Assembly (NCBI RefSeq): GCF_014297445.1
Contig: NZ_JACORU010000008.1
Location: 186,001 to 250,000 of the forward strand
Source of the DNA: Ramlibacter albus
GTDB taxonomy: Bacteria > Pseudomonadota > Gammaproteobacteria > Burkholderiales > Burkholderiaceae_C
Reading direction: 5' to 3'
Length of the DNA: 64,000 nt
Part shown: positions 8,847 to 17,268 of the stretch, one piece after another
Layout of the letters: every line of letters starts with the position of its first letter
How positions within the stretch are numbered: the stretch's first letter is position 1
Made by a program: the position numbers and the translations under genes
The notes under the pieces: model-generated
Told to the model about the DNA's origin: nothing
The model's input: the letters and a program-made list of their open reading frames with translations, nothing else
The model's database searches: none

Positions 8847-9203
8847 TCAAGTGCGTACCTCGATCCGGCGCGGGCGGGCCGCCTCGGTCTTCGGGATGGT
8901 CAGCCGCAGCACGCCGTCCTTCAGCTGCGCGTCGATGGCGGACGTGTCGAGCTCGCGGCTGAGGGTGAACTGCCGCCGGTAGGCGGCGTACTGCGCCTCG
9001 CCATAGACGAGCTCCATGTCCTGCGGCCCGTTGCCGGGCACGTTGCCTTCGATGAGCAGGTCGTCGCCGTCCACGCGGACGGTCAGGCCCTCGCGGGCGA
9101 CGCCGGGCAGGTCGGCGAGCAGGGTGATGCCGGACTCGTCCTCGAACACGTCCACGGGCGGGACCACGTAGGGCTGCTGGGGGGTGGTGACTTCGTTGGC
9201 CAT
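8847..9203 (-). CDS. Hsp20 small heat-shock protein (second of pair)
   Basis: A 118-residue alpha-crystallin protein. The ACD core runs from about residue 15 (PPVDVFEDESGITLLADLPGV) to ELDTSAIDAQLKDGVLRLTIPK near residue 110, ending ARPRRIEVRT. The GVLRL-type strand is the family hallmark. The N-terminal arm is very short and there is no long C-terminal IXI tail. It starts 13 bases after the first Hsp20 gene's stop with a strong AAGGAGG ribosome site, so the pair is co-expressed. Role: ATP-independent holding of unfolding proteins. Confidence 0.92.
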   Translation of the reverse strand: MANEVTTPQQPYVVPPVDVFEDESGITLLADLPGVAREGLTVRVDGDDLLIEGNVPGNGPQDMELVYGEAQYAAYRRQFTLSRELDTSAIDAQLKDGVLRLTIPKTEAARPRRIEVRT

Positions 9204-9216
9204 GGCGGTGCCTCCT

Positions 9217-9666
9217 TCAGTTCACTTCGATGCGGCGCGGCTTCGATGCCTCGCGCTTGTGCACGGTGATGCGCAGGATGCCGTCCCGGTACGTGGCGTC
9301 CACGCGCTGCGGGTCGGCCTCGTCGGGCAGCGTGACCACGCGGCGGAAGCGCCCGGCGAACCGCTCGCGCGCGTACACGCTTGCGCGGCCGCGCTCGTCC
9401 GGCGGCAGGGCGCTCTTGCGCTCGCCGGCGACCGTGAGCAGCCCCCGGTCGAGCGTGATCTCGAGCGAGTTCGCGTCCAGCCCCGGCGCGAGCGCCTGGA
9501 TCTCGATGGTCTCGGCGGTGCTGCCGACGTTGAGCACCGGGAAGGCCGCGCCCGGCAGGGCACGGATGCTGGCCCTCTCGTGGGGCCGGAAAGCCTGCTC
9601 GAGGATTCCCTGCAGGCGGTTGAGCTCCGCGAACATGTCCGCGGAGGAACGGAAGGTGCCGGTCAT
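9217..9666 (-). CDS. Hsp20 small heat-shock protein (first of pair)
   Basis: A 149-residue small heat-shock protein. N-terminal arm MTGTFRSSADMFAELNRL, then the alpha-crystallin domain from about residue 42 (PVLNVGSTAETIEIQALAPGLD) to VDATYRDGILRITVHKREA near the end, with a C-terminal KPRRIEV very like its partner. Proteobacteria often have two classes of Hsp20 that co-assemble, and these two divergent genes in one operon fit that. AGAAAGGA precedes the start. The sigma-32 type promoter at 9703-9731 lies just upstream. Confidence 0.92.
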   Translation of the reverse strand: MTGTFRSSADMFAELNRLQGILEQAFRPHERASIRALPGAAFPVLNVGSTAETIEIQALAPGLDANSLEITLDRGLLTVAGERKSALPPDERGRASVYARERFAGRFRRVVTLPDEADPQRVDATYRDGILRITVHKREASKPRRIEVN

Positions 9667-9702
9667 GGCGGTTCCTTTCTTCGCGTGGATAAGGCGAACC
9701 TG

Positions 9703-9731
9703 AATTAGGGGCTGCCCCCAGCGCCTTCAAG
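9703..9731 (-). promoter_or_regulatory. sigma-32 (RpoH) type promoter of the hsp20 operon
   Basis: On the minus strand CTTGAA (9726-9731) is followed after 14 bases by CCCCTAATT (9703-9711). The known heat-shock consensus is CTTGAA, 13-15 bases, CCCCATNT, so both boxes and spacing match well. Transcription would start near 9695, about 30 bases before the first hsp20 ATG. The -35 box overlaps the final codons of the upstream tauE-like gene. Confidence 0.72.
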
Positions 9732-10479
9732 ACCCGCGCGAAAGCAGCACCGGCAGCGCCGAGCCCAGCATGGCCAGCCCGGCGGCCGTCAGCAGGCCCA
9801 GCACGACCTTGCGGAAGCCCAGCTCGCTGATCCCGAGGTAGATCTTCCGGCCGGCCAGCGAGGGCAGGATGATCGCCGGCACCACGATGGCGAACACCGG
9901 CAGCATGTCCCGGGTGACGATGCCGGTGCCGACGTAGCTGGCGAAGGTCACCGCCAGCGCGGCCAGGTTGAAGTTCTGGATGATCGAGCGCTGCTCGTCC
10001 TTGTCGAAGCCGCGCAGCGTGCACCACAGCGTCGGCACCACGCCGGTGGAGCCGCCCAGGCCGCCCATCACCCCGCCGAGGGCCCCGGCGATGCCGTCGG
10101 CCACCCGGCCGCCGTGCGTCACCTTCGGCAGCTTCGGTGCGAAGAACATCAGCGGGCAGGTCACGACGAGGATCGTGCCCAGCACGGCCTTGTACATCGG
10201 GATGTCCAGGTGCGGCAGCAGCCACAGGCCCACCGGCAACCCCGCGATGGCGCCGAGCAGGAAGGGCATGACGGCGCGCCAGCCGAAGCCCCGGCGCGTG
10301 CTGATCATGGTGAATACCTGGCCCGCGAGGGCGCCGAACACGCCGAGCGTCGCGGTCAGCCGCGGGTCCAGCACCCAGGCCCAGATCGCGATGGAGGTCA
10401 TCGCGAACCCGAAGCCGGACAGGCCCTGGACGAAGGCGGCGACGACGGCGCCGAGCAGGATGACAGCGAGGTGGTCCAT
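9727..10479 (-). CDS. TauE/SafE family sulfite/organosulfonate exporter-like protein
   Basis: A 250-residue protein starting MDHLAVILLGAVVAAFVQGLSGFGFAM, with about eight hydrophobic segments. The paired QGLSGFGF and GLGGSTGVVPTLW repeats mark the TauE/SafE (DUF81) half-repeats. The family moves sulfite, sulfoacetate or other small anions across the inner membrane. The ATG at 10479 is preferred over the frame's 10614 start because the hydrophobic N-terminus begins there and the extension is Arg-rich. Substrate not determinable; no sulfur-oxidation genes lie nearby. Confidence 0.82.
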   Translation of the reverse strand: MDHLAVILLGAVVAAFVQGLSGFGFAMTSIAIWAWVLDPRLTATLGVFGALAGQVFTMISTRRGFGWRAVMPFLLGAIAGLPVGLWLLPHLDIPMYKAVLGTILVVTCPLMFFAPKLPKVTHGGRVADGIAGALGGVMGGLGGSTGVVPTLWCTLRGFDKDEQRSIIQNFNLAALAVTFASYVGTGIVTRDMLPVFAIVVPAIILPSLAGRKIYLGISELGFRKVVLGLLTAAGLAMLGSALPVLLSRGS

Positions 10480-10603
10480 GCGACGGCCGAGCTTAACCTG
10501 CGGGCAGCGCCGCGGTCGCGCGGGTGACTGCGCCGGCTGCTTCGCCCCGTGCACTTGACGCAGGTCACGGCCGCGCCGGCGGCAAGCTCCTAAGGTCGCA
10601 GGC

Positions 10604-11881
10604 ATGGACTTCACGCCCTCGGCAACATCGCGCGAATGGCTGGCGCGGCTGCAGGATTTCCTCGCGCGCTACGTGCTGCCGCACAACGCGGCGTGGCAAG
10701 GCGATGCCGCGAAGGGCGTGTACCCGGCGTTCATGCAGGACCTGAAGGACCTCGCGCGCGAAGAAGGGCTTTGGAACCTGTGCCTGCCGATGCTTGCTGA
10801 GGGCGAGCCGGGCACGCGCCTTTCGAATCTCGATTACGCGCCGCTCGCCGAGGCGATGGGTCGCATCCCGTGGTCCGCGGAGGTCTTCAACTGCAGCGCG
10901 CCGGACAGCGGCAACATGGAGCTGCTGCAGCGGCATGCGACGCCCGTGCAGCGCGCGATGTGGCTGGTGCCATTGCTGGAAGGCGAGATCCGCTCCGCGT
11001 TCGCGATGTCGGAGCCGGACGTGGCGTCGTCGGACCCGCGCAACCTGCAGACGGAAGTGCGGCGCGAGGACGGCGACCTCGTCGTGCACGGGCGCAAGTG
11101 GTTCATCACCGGCGCTGCGCATCCGAATTGCCGCTTGATCATCGCGATGTGCCGCAATGCGGGGGCCGATGCCGGCGCGTCGCACGGGGCGCACAGCCTC
11201 GTCCTCGTGCCCCTCGACACGCCCGGCGTGGAGGTGGTGCGCAACATCCCGATCATGCAGCACGCGTCGCTGGACGGGCACTGCGAGATCGTCTTCCGTG
11301 CCGCGCGCGTGCCCGAGGCCAACCTGCTCGGCGGATGGGGCGAGGGCTTCGCGCTCGCGCAGTCTCGGCTGGGGCCGGGGCGCATCCACCACTGCATGCG
11401 CACCATCGGGCAGTGCGAGCTGGCGCTGGAGCTGGCGTGCGACCGCGCGCTCGAGCGGCGTGCCTTCGGCACTGCGCTGGCGCAGCAGGCGAACGTGCAG
11501 GAGTGGATCGCGCTGTCGCGGCTGGAGGTCGACCAGGCGCGGCTGCTCGTGCTGCGCACGGCCTGGGCGCTGGACAACGGCATCCCCGCGCAGCAACTGC
11601 GTTCGGACATCGCGGCGATCAAGGTTGTGGCGGCGCGCTTGCAGGTGCGTGTGGTGGACCGTGCGATGCAGGTGTTCGGCGCGATGGGCCTCTCGCCCGA
11701 CACGCCACTCGCGTGGCTGTGGACCTGGGGCCGCGCGCTGCGCTTCATGGACGGGCCGGACGAGGTGCACCTGCGCACCATCGCGCGCTGCGAGTTCGAC
11801 AAGGCGAGGGAGCGGGGCGGCAGCAGCGCGGACTACTTCACCACGCCGGAGCAGATGGCGCAGGAGCCGCGGGTTCGCTAG
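10604..11881 (+). CDS. acyl-CoA dehydrogenase, ACAD10/11-like
   Basis: A 425-residue acyl-CoA dehydrogenase with all three domains: N-terminal helical (about 1-140), beta domain with FAMSEPDVASSDP and WFITGAAHP (about 140-250), and C-terminal FAD/helical domain with MQVFGAMGLSPDTPLAWL and DGPDEVHLRTIAR. The YGT/DGPDEVH form is seen in the ACAD10/11 branch, whose substrates are unusual long-chain or hydroxylated acyl-CoAs. It oxidises acyl-CoA to trans-2-enoyl-CoA, passing electrons to ETF. It stands alone and converges on the hemerythrin gene with a 4-base overlap. Confidence 0.88.
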   Translation: MDFTPSATSREWLARLQDFLARYVLPHNAAWQGDAAKGVYPAFMQDLKDLAREEGLWNLCLPMLAEGEPGTRLSNLDYAPLAEAMGRIPWSAEVFNCSAPDSGNMELLQRHATPVQRAMWLVPLLEGEIRSAFAMSEPDVASSDPRNLQTEVRREDGDLVVHGRKWFITGAAHPNCRLIIAMCRNAGADAGASHGAHSLVLVPLDTPGVEVVRNIPIMQHASLDGHCEIVFRAARVPEANLLGGWGEGFALAQSRLGPGRIHHCMRTIGQCELALELACDRALERRAFGTALAQQANVQEWIALSRLEVDQARLLVLRTAWALDNGIPAQQLRSDIAAIKVVAARLQVRVVDRAMQVFGAMGLSPDTPLAWLWTWGRALRFMDGPDEVHLRTIARCEFDKARERGGSSADYFTTPEQMAQEPRVR

Positions 11882-12387
11882 AGCTTCACGCCGCGGCGGC
11901 CGGCCATCTCTTCTCCCATGGCCTTGACCGTGGTTGCATCGAGCATGGCGCGAGCGGCCGGGTAGGCGATCTTCTCCTCGGCCGCGATGTGGCCGTCGTA
12001 GATCGACGCGAACCCGTCGAGCGCCGCCTCCTGCACGGGTGCGAGTGACGTGATCTCCCCGCGGGCGATGCCGTCCAGCACCACGCGCACGTCGGCCCAC
12101 CGCGTCTCCATCTGCACGTGGTCGAGCTGCAGGCGGCTGACGGTCGCGACGACCTCGTCGCTGGCGCTCGCGAGCAGCGGCGGGAACACGTGCAGCTCCT
12201 CGTCGCGGTGATGCTGCGGCGCGGCCTGGTCGAAGTACTTCATCACGTCGCGCGCGGCCTGCCGCGCCTGCTCGTCGGCGCCGTGGCCGGGCAGGTGCTC
12301 GCGCAGGCGGCGCAGCAGGTCGAGCATGCGGTGAACGCGCTCGTGGCACGCCTCCATCATCTCGAAGGGTTCGGCGAATGTCGGCAT
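11878..12387 (-). CDS. hemerythrin HHE-domain protein
   Basis: A 169-residue four-helix di-iron protein. Candidate ligands run in order: ACHERVHRML in helix 1, QHHRDEELHVFPPL in helix 2, LQLDHVQMETRW in helix 3 and DGHIAAEEKIAYPAAR in helix 4, the usual H-HxxxE-H-HxxxE pattern. It is the last gene of the minus-strand unit, 7 bases after nnrS. Hemerythrin-like proteins bind O2 or NO or help repair damaged iron centres; pairing with NnrS favours a nitrosative-stress role, which is inference. Confidence 0.87.
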   Translation of the reverse strand: MPTFAEPFEMMEACHERVHRMLDLLRRLREHLPGHGADEQARQAARDVMKYFDQAAPQHHRDEELHVFPPLLASASDEVVATVSRLQLDHVQMETRWADVRVVLDGIARGEITSLAPVQEAALDGFASIYDGHIAAEEKIAYPAARAMLDATTVKAMGEEMAGRRGVKL

Positions 12388-12394
12388 CTCTCGT

Positions 12395-13669
12395 TCAACC
12401 TTCCCGGCCGTCGGCCCGCGGGCGGCCCCACCAGCTGGCGTAACGCAGCCCCCATGCGATCATGACACCGCACCACACGACGGCGGCGAGCAGCAGCAAT
12501 GCCTGCACGGGCGCCGCGGACATCGCGGCGGCGATGCGCAGCAGCACGGCGGCCTGCAGCACCCAGAACAGCGTCCACACGAGGTTGTCCGCGACGAGGC
12601 TGCGGCCGCTGTGGCCGCAGGAAACGCGCGTGACCATCGCGAGCATCAGCGACCCGAGGCAGCCCATCGTCACTGCATGCAGCCACGCGAGCGGCAGCAC
12701 CGGCGACGCCGCGAAGACGCCGGCCACTCGCGTGATGCCGCCCAGCACCAGGCCGATGCCCAGCCAAACGAAACCCAGGTGCAGCATCGCGAGCAGCCGG
12801 ATCTTCAGGCTTTGCACCAGGCCCCAGCGGAATGCCAGCCAGGCGAGCAGCGAACCCGCCGAAATCTCGACGATCGCGCGCTTGCCCATCCAGGCGCCGC
12901 TGGACGTGACGAAGAGCTCGATCCACACCGTGGCGGCTTCGAAAGCCGCCGTGCCCAGCAGCAGCGCCAGCACCCAATTGGGCCGCCATGTGTCGGCCAT
13001 CGGCACGGCGTTCGACGTGAAGAAGGGGATCATGCGGTGCGCGACCGTCACGTACACGGCGACCACGAAGCCCCAGAGCGCGGTCTCGACGAACGCGATG
13101 CCGAGCGCCGGTTGGCTCAGGGCGACACTCACGCCCAACCCGGCCACGCAGGCGCAGCCGACGACCAGGGCGGTAGCGATCGCCTTGGCATGCAGGCGCT
13201 CGTGGCTCGGGCTGGTTGCGAGCAGCCGGACAAACCGCACCGTGACGGATGCGAGCCCCCACGCCACGCCCATGAGCCCGCCGCACGCCACGACCCAGTG
13301 CGTGTGCGCACCCGCGAGCCACAGCAGCCAGCCGGCGGCTTGCGCGCCGAGCGCGGGCAGCACCTCCTCGGCGGAGGGCGGATCCACGTTCAGCCAGCGC
13401 GGCCCGGCAGTGAAAAGGAAGCCCGCGAAGAAGAGCGGGATGAACCCGAGCGTCATCACCGCCGCATGCGTGAGCGTGGGCATCACGGCGTAGGGCAAAC
13501 CCAGGCCGGCGAGCCTGTCGAATTGCACCAGCGCCCACCATGCGGCCGACGCCATCAGCACGACGGTCGCGAGGAAGAACGCCAGGCGATGCGGCGCACG
13601 CAGCAGGTGGCGCAGGCGCCAGCCGTCTTGCTGCGAGACGCCTTCCGCCTGGAAGAAGACCGCGCTCAC
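12395..13669 (-). CDS. nnrS: NnrS family haem-copper membrane protein
   Basis: A 424-residue protein with about twelve hydrophobic helices. Family features include HRLAFFLATVVLMAS at the start, TLTHAAVMTLGFIPLFFAGFLFTAGPRWL, VAHRMIPFFTSNAVP, and LAWLHAVTMGCLGSLMLAMVTRVSCGHSGR. Conserved His residues in these segments are haem/copper ligands in the family. NnrS eases NO stress in denitrifiers and pathogens. It begins 13 bases after the nrdJ stop, so it is in one operon with nrdJ and hemerythrin. No NO or nitrite reductase is in the window. Confidence 0.88.
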   Translation of the reverse strand: MSAVFFQAEGVSQQDGWRLRHLLRAPHRLAFFLATVVLMASAAWWALVQFDRLAGLGLPYAVMPTLTHAAVMTLGFIPLFFAGFLFTAGPRWLNVDPPSAEEVLPALGAQAAGWLLWLAGAHTHWVVACGGLMGVAWGLASVTVRFVRLLATSPSHERLHAKAIATALVVGCACVAGLGVSVALSQPALGIAFVETALWGFVVAVYVTVAHRMIPFFTSNAVPMADTWRPNWVLALLLGTAAFEAATVWIELFVTSSGAWMGKRAIVEISAGSLLAWLAFRWGLVQSLKIRLLAMLHLGFVWLGIGLVLGGITRVAGVFAASPVLPLAWLHAVTMGCLGSLMLAMVTRVSCGHSGRSLVADNLVWTLFWVLQAAVLLRIAAAMSAAPVQALLLLAAVVWCGVMIAWGLRYASWWGRPRADGREG

Positions 13670-13682
13670 ACCCGGCCTCCGT

Positions 13683-16600
13683 TCACCCGCAGGTCCCCAC
13701 GTGCCCGCACTGCGTGCAGAAGTCGCACCCGTCCTTGCGGATCATCGCGTGCGCGCCGCACTCGGGGCACTTGCGCCCCGCCATCTGCTGCGTCGCCACC
13801 ACCACCGGCGCGGGCTCCGGCGTGTCCAATTGCGCCACCGGCTCGCCCTTGCGGCGCGAGATGATGTTCTGGATGGCGTAGGCCAGCGCCGCCACTTCCG
13901 AGTCGTGCCACAGCGGCACCTGCGTGCCGTCCGCGCGGGCGTAGGTGCCCAGCCGCACCGGGCCGCGGTCCCACGCCACCTTGCGCATGTCCGTGAGCGC
14001 GCGCTCGAGGAAGCCGCCACGCGCGGCCAGCGACAGCAAGCGCATGCTCGACGTGATCCACTGCTGCGACTCGCCGCTCTGGCCCACCGGCATGAAGAAC
14101 TCGATCGCGCGCTCGCGGCCGTCGTCCAGCGGCAGGAAGGACACGACGATGTACGTGCGCTGCACGCCCTGGTTGGTCCAGTACTCGATCTTCTCCACCA
14201 CCGCCGGCAGCGAGCCGTGCGGGCGGCTTTCGATCACCGAGCGCATCGGGTCGGCTGTCGCGCGCGCGGCCTGCGCGCCTTCGGGTTCGCTCGCGCCCTT
14301 GGGCGTGGCTTCGAGCACCGCGCCGAGGATGTCGTTGGGTCGGTAGGTCGCCAGGCCTTTCAGCCCCGATTGCCATGCTTCGCCGTACAGGCCCTTGAAG
14401 TCCTCGTACGGGTAGTCCGCCGGCACGTTCACCGTCTTGGAGATGGCCGTGTCGATGAAGGGCTGCACCGCCTCCATCATCGCGAGGTGGCCCGCGGCGC
14501 TCATCTGCAGCGCCGACACGAAGTAGGGCGGCAGGTGCGCCACGTCGCCGCCGAGGTGGCGGTACAGGCGCCAGGCGTGGTCTTCCACGTCGTATTCGCT
14601 CGTGGTGCCGTCGTGCTCGCGCTTCTTGCGGCGGTAGGTCCACGAGAACGCGGGCTCGATGCCGTTGGAGGCGTTGTCGGCGAAGGCAAGGCTCACGGTG
14701 CCGGTGGGCGCGATCGACAGCAGGTGGCTGTTGCGGATGCCGTGCTCGCGGATCTGCTGCTTCAGCGGCTCGTCGAGGCGGCTCGCGAAGGTGCCGTTCT
14801 CCAGGTATGGCGCCGCATCGAACAGCGGGAACGCGCCTTTCTCCTTCGCGAGTTCCACCGACGCTGCGTACGCCGTGTCGCGCATGCTGCGCGCAATGCG
14901 TGCCGCCATTTCGCGGCCTTCCGGCGCGTCGTAGCGCAGGCCCAGCATCACGAGCGTGTCGCCAAGCCCTGTGAAGCCCACGCCGATGCGCCGCTTGGCC
15001 TGCGCTTCCGCGCGCTGCTGCGCGAGCGGCCAGTGCGTGAGGTCGAGCACGTTGTCGAGTGCGCGCACCTGCGTCGCGACCGCGAGCGAGAACCGCTCGA
15101 AGTCGAATTGCGGGATGCCGCCGAAGCCGAAGGGGAAGCGCACGAAGCGCGGCAACACCACCGGGCCGAGGTCGCAGCAGCCATAAGGCGGCAACGGCTG
15201 CTCCCCACAATTGTGTACGTAAAGGCCATTGGCATCGAAAGCATGTACGTCAGCGACAGTCACGTCGTACACGGCTTCTTCGCCGTCCGGTTCGACGGAT
15301 GCCACTGTCGCCGTGAAGCGTTCACGATTCAGCACGCGCGTGTAGCTGGCCAGCGTTTCTGCCAGGCGGTGCGCCTTGGACGTGTCGGCGAATCCGACGC
15401 GCTCGGCGAATGCGCGGATGTTCTCGCCGGAGACGCAAAGCTCATGGAGTTCGAGGCAGTCGTACAAGCGCATGCCCCCACGCCCGTCAGGCATCGCCTT
15501 CGCCATGGCAGGTTTGCGAGCCCGATAGATTGTGCTTGCGATGCCTAACCGGAGCAGCATGCGCTGTACCGCATGCAGCAGTTCAAGGTTCGCCTGCGTA
15601 AGGCGCACACTGACGCCTTTCTGCTGCGAGCCTTGCACGGATCCATCAGCATCGAAGAGGCCGCGCAGAAAGCCTGAAGTGAATTCACTTGACCGGCTCT
15701 CGACAGCGGGCGTGACGGACTTGTCCCCCGGGTGCATGCCGAGGGAGAACGCAAGGTCACGCAATGCAGCGGACGCCATCCGTGCTTCGCCTTTGCCGCC
15801 CGCCACCGGGCGCTGGAAGCCTCGAAAGTCCGCGCGGTGCGGTAGCGTCGCAGCCGCAGCCTCCGCTTCGGCAATGATCCCGGCGGCGCCGGTGAGTTCG
15901 TAGGCCGGCGCGCCATGCGCCACTTGCTTCAGCTCGGGAGCCCATACGGCAATGATCGCCTTGTCCGCCTTCAACGAGCCGTCGCCGACCAGAAGACCCA
16001 TGAGGTACCCTTCTTCACGGGTGCCAAGGCCATCCCAGCCTGCGAGGCCGCGATGATCGTGCAGCATGACTTCATCGCCAGGCTGCAGCGCACCAGCTGC
16101 GACCCATTCGACTTGCATCGTGTAGCGCGTCTGCTTGGAGACCCTGCGCACTCGATGATCAGCCGTCAGGCGCAGCTGGAAGCCGCGCTCTGTCTTCAGG
16201 CGGACGATAGGCTTGTTCCCGGTGCAAAAGAATCCGTCGCTCGAAACGGGGAAAGCCTTGCCATCGACAACCGCGGCGAACGGCTTCCCGACAAGGTCTG
16301 CGACGCGTGACGGCCCATCAGTCGTCATCACCCACGTATCCGCCGTCACGCAGGGGTTCGTCGCGTTGATCCGCTCCGCATACCGCAGGTTGTTCTCGCG
16401 GTTGATCGTGTCGGTGAACAGGATGCCGGGCTCGGCGAAGTCGTAAGCCGACTTCATCACCGTATCCCACAACTCGCGCGCATTCACCGAGCGATACACC
16501 CACAGGCCGTCGGGCCGGACATGGGCACCCTGCGCGATGAGCGCCGCGCCCGGCTTCGCACGATGCACCAGCGGCCACTCGCCACCGGCCTGCAGCGTGC

Positions 16601-17243
16601 GCATGAATTCGTCGGTGACGGCGACCGACACGTTGAAGTTGTTCCACCGCCCCGGCTTGCGCTTGGCGGTGATGAACTCCAGCACGTCCGGGTGGTCGAT
16701 GCGCAGCACGCCCATCTGCGCGCCACGGCGCGCGCCGGCGCTTTCCACGGTGGCGCAGGAGTGATCGAAAACATCGATGTAGCTGCAAGGCCCCGACGCA
16801 AGCGAAGCCGTTGCGCTCACCTCCGCGCCACGAGGACGGATGCGCGAGAAGTCGTAGCCCACGCCGCCACCACGCCGCATCGTCTCCGCGGCTTCACGAA
16901 GCGCTTCGTAGATGCCCGGATAGCCCTCATCGTCAGTGCCCTGGATGCAATCACCCACCGGCTGCACGAAGCAGTTGATCAGCGTGGCCTGCAGGTTCGT
17001 ACCTGCGGCGCTCATGATGCGGCCCGCCCCGATGCCGCCATTGTTCAGGTTGTCGAAGAAGCGCTGCTCCCACTCCGCGCGCAGCGGCTCGGCCTCCACG
17101 CTCGCGAGCGCCTTGGCGACGCGATGGAACAGGTCCTGCTCGGTGGCTTCGCCGGGCTTGAGGTACTTCTCGCGCAGCACATCCAGGCCGATGGGCTGCG
17201 CGGCAAGCACGGGCAGTGCGCCCGGATCGGGTTCACGCTTCAT
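13683..17243 (-). CDS. nrdJ: adenosylcobalamin-dependent (class II) ribonucleotide reductase with intein
   Basis: The 1186-residue precursor contains two extein parts (residues 1-297 and 679-1186) that join to an 805-residue NrdJ. It reduces ribonucleotides using an AdoCbl-generated thiyl radical, without oxygen. Seen: LINCFVQP with redox Cys91, the active-site run NATNP joined to CGEQPLPPYG at the splice point, GCCDLG, and a C-terminal zinc ribbon (KCPECGAH and CDFCTQCG). Translation starts at ATG 17243 after an AGGAGAG site, 25 bases behind the nitronate monooxygenase gene. No cobalamin riboswitch is seen in that gap. Splicing is essential, because the intein separates the substrate-binding NP from the catalytic cysteine. 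Confidence 0.95.
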   Translation of the reverse strand: MKREPDPGALPVLAAQPIGLDVLREKYLKPGEATEQDLFHRVAKALASVEAEPLRAEWEQRFFDNLNNGGIGAGRIMSAAGTNLQATLINCFVQPVGDCIQGTDDEGYPGIYEALREAAETMRRGGGVGYDFSRIRPRGAEVSATASLASGPCSYIDVFDHSCATVESAGARRGAQMGVLRIDHPDVLEFITAKRKPGRWNNFNVSVAVTDEFMRTLQAGGEWPLVHRAKPGAALIAQGAHVRPDGLWVYRSVNARELWDTVMKSAYDFAEPGILFTDTINRENNLRYAERINATNPCVTADTWVMTTDGPSRVADLVGKPFAAVVDGKAFPVSSDGFFCTGNKPIVRLKTERGFQLRLTADHRVRRVSKQTRYTMQVEWVAAGALQPGDEVMLHDHRGLAGWDGLGTREEGYLMGLLVGDGSLKADKAIIAVWAPELKQVAHGAPAYELTGAAGIIAEAEAAAATLPHRADFRGFQRPVAGGKGEARMASAALRDLAFSLGMHPGDKSVTPAVESRSSEFTSGFLRGLFDADGSVQGSQQKGVSVRLTQANLELLHAVQRMLLRLGIASTIYRARKPAMAKAMPDGRGGMRLYDCLELHELCVSGENIRAFAERVGFADTSKAHRLAETLASYTRVLNRERFTATVASVEPDGEEAVYDVTVADVHAFDANGLYVHNCGEQPLPPYGCCDLGPVVLPRFVRFPFGFGGIPQFDFERFSLAVATQVRALDNVLDLTHWPLAQQRAEAQAKRRIGVGFTGLGDTLVMLGLRYDAPEGREMAARIARSMRDTAYAASVELAKEKGAFPLFDAAPYLENGTFASRLDEPLKQQIREHGIRNSHLLSIAPTGTVSLAFADNASNGIEPAFSWTYRRKKREHDGTTSEYDVEDHAWRLYRHLGGDVAHLPPYFVSALQMSAAGHLAMMEAVQPFIDTAISKTVNVPADYPYEDFKGLYGEAWQSGLKGLATYRPNDILGAVLEATPKGASEPEGAQAARATADPMRSVIESRPHGSLPAVVEKIEYWTNQGVQRTYIVVSFLPLDDGRERAIEFFMPVGQSGESQQWITSSMRLLSLAARGGFLERALTDMRKVAWDRGPVRLGTYARADGTQVPLWHDSEVAALAYAIQNIISRRKGEPVAQLDTPEPAPVVVATQQMAGRKCPECGAHAMIRKDGCDFCTQCGHVGTCG
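15210..16352 (-). other. intein with LAGLIDADG homing endonuclease inside NrdJ
   Basis: In-frame insert of 381 codons (precursor residues 298-678). It begins with Cys1 in CVTADTWVMTTDGPSRV (block A), has block B LRLTADHRV, DOD endonuclease motifs EEGYLMGLLVGDGSL (about 411-424) and GFLRGLFDADGSV (about 524-536), and ends AVYDVTVADVHAFDANGLYVHN, followed by Cys+1. The penultimate His, terminal Asn and Cys+1 are all present, and both endonuclease acidic residues are intact, so splicing and homing both look possible. The insert is visibly less GC-rich than its flanks (36 G/C in 60 at 15241-15300; 42 in 60 at 14101-14160). Confidence 0.93.
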
Positions 17244-17268
17244 CTTCTTCTCTCCTTTGTCGTGTTGT

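Noticed and set aside
10555-10568. TTGACGCAGGTCAC as an FNR box before the acyl-CoA dehydrogenase
   Set aside because: The right half matches only three of five bases; kept as a weak possibility, not a feature.
10565-12349. Antisense frame opposite acyl-CoA dehydrogenase
   Set aside because: No motif, Arg/His-rich composition, covers two genes with clear families.
17244-17268. Cobalamin riboswitch before nrdJ
   Set aside because: Only 25 bases separate nrdJ from the upstream gene, too short, and the leader of that upstream gene (18523-18609) shows no B12-box-like structure I can recognise.
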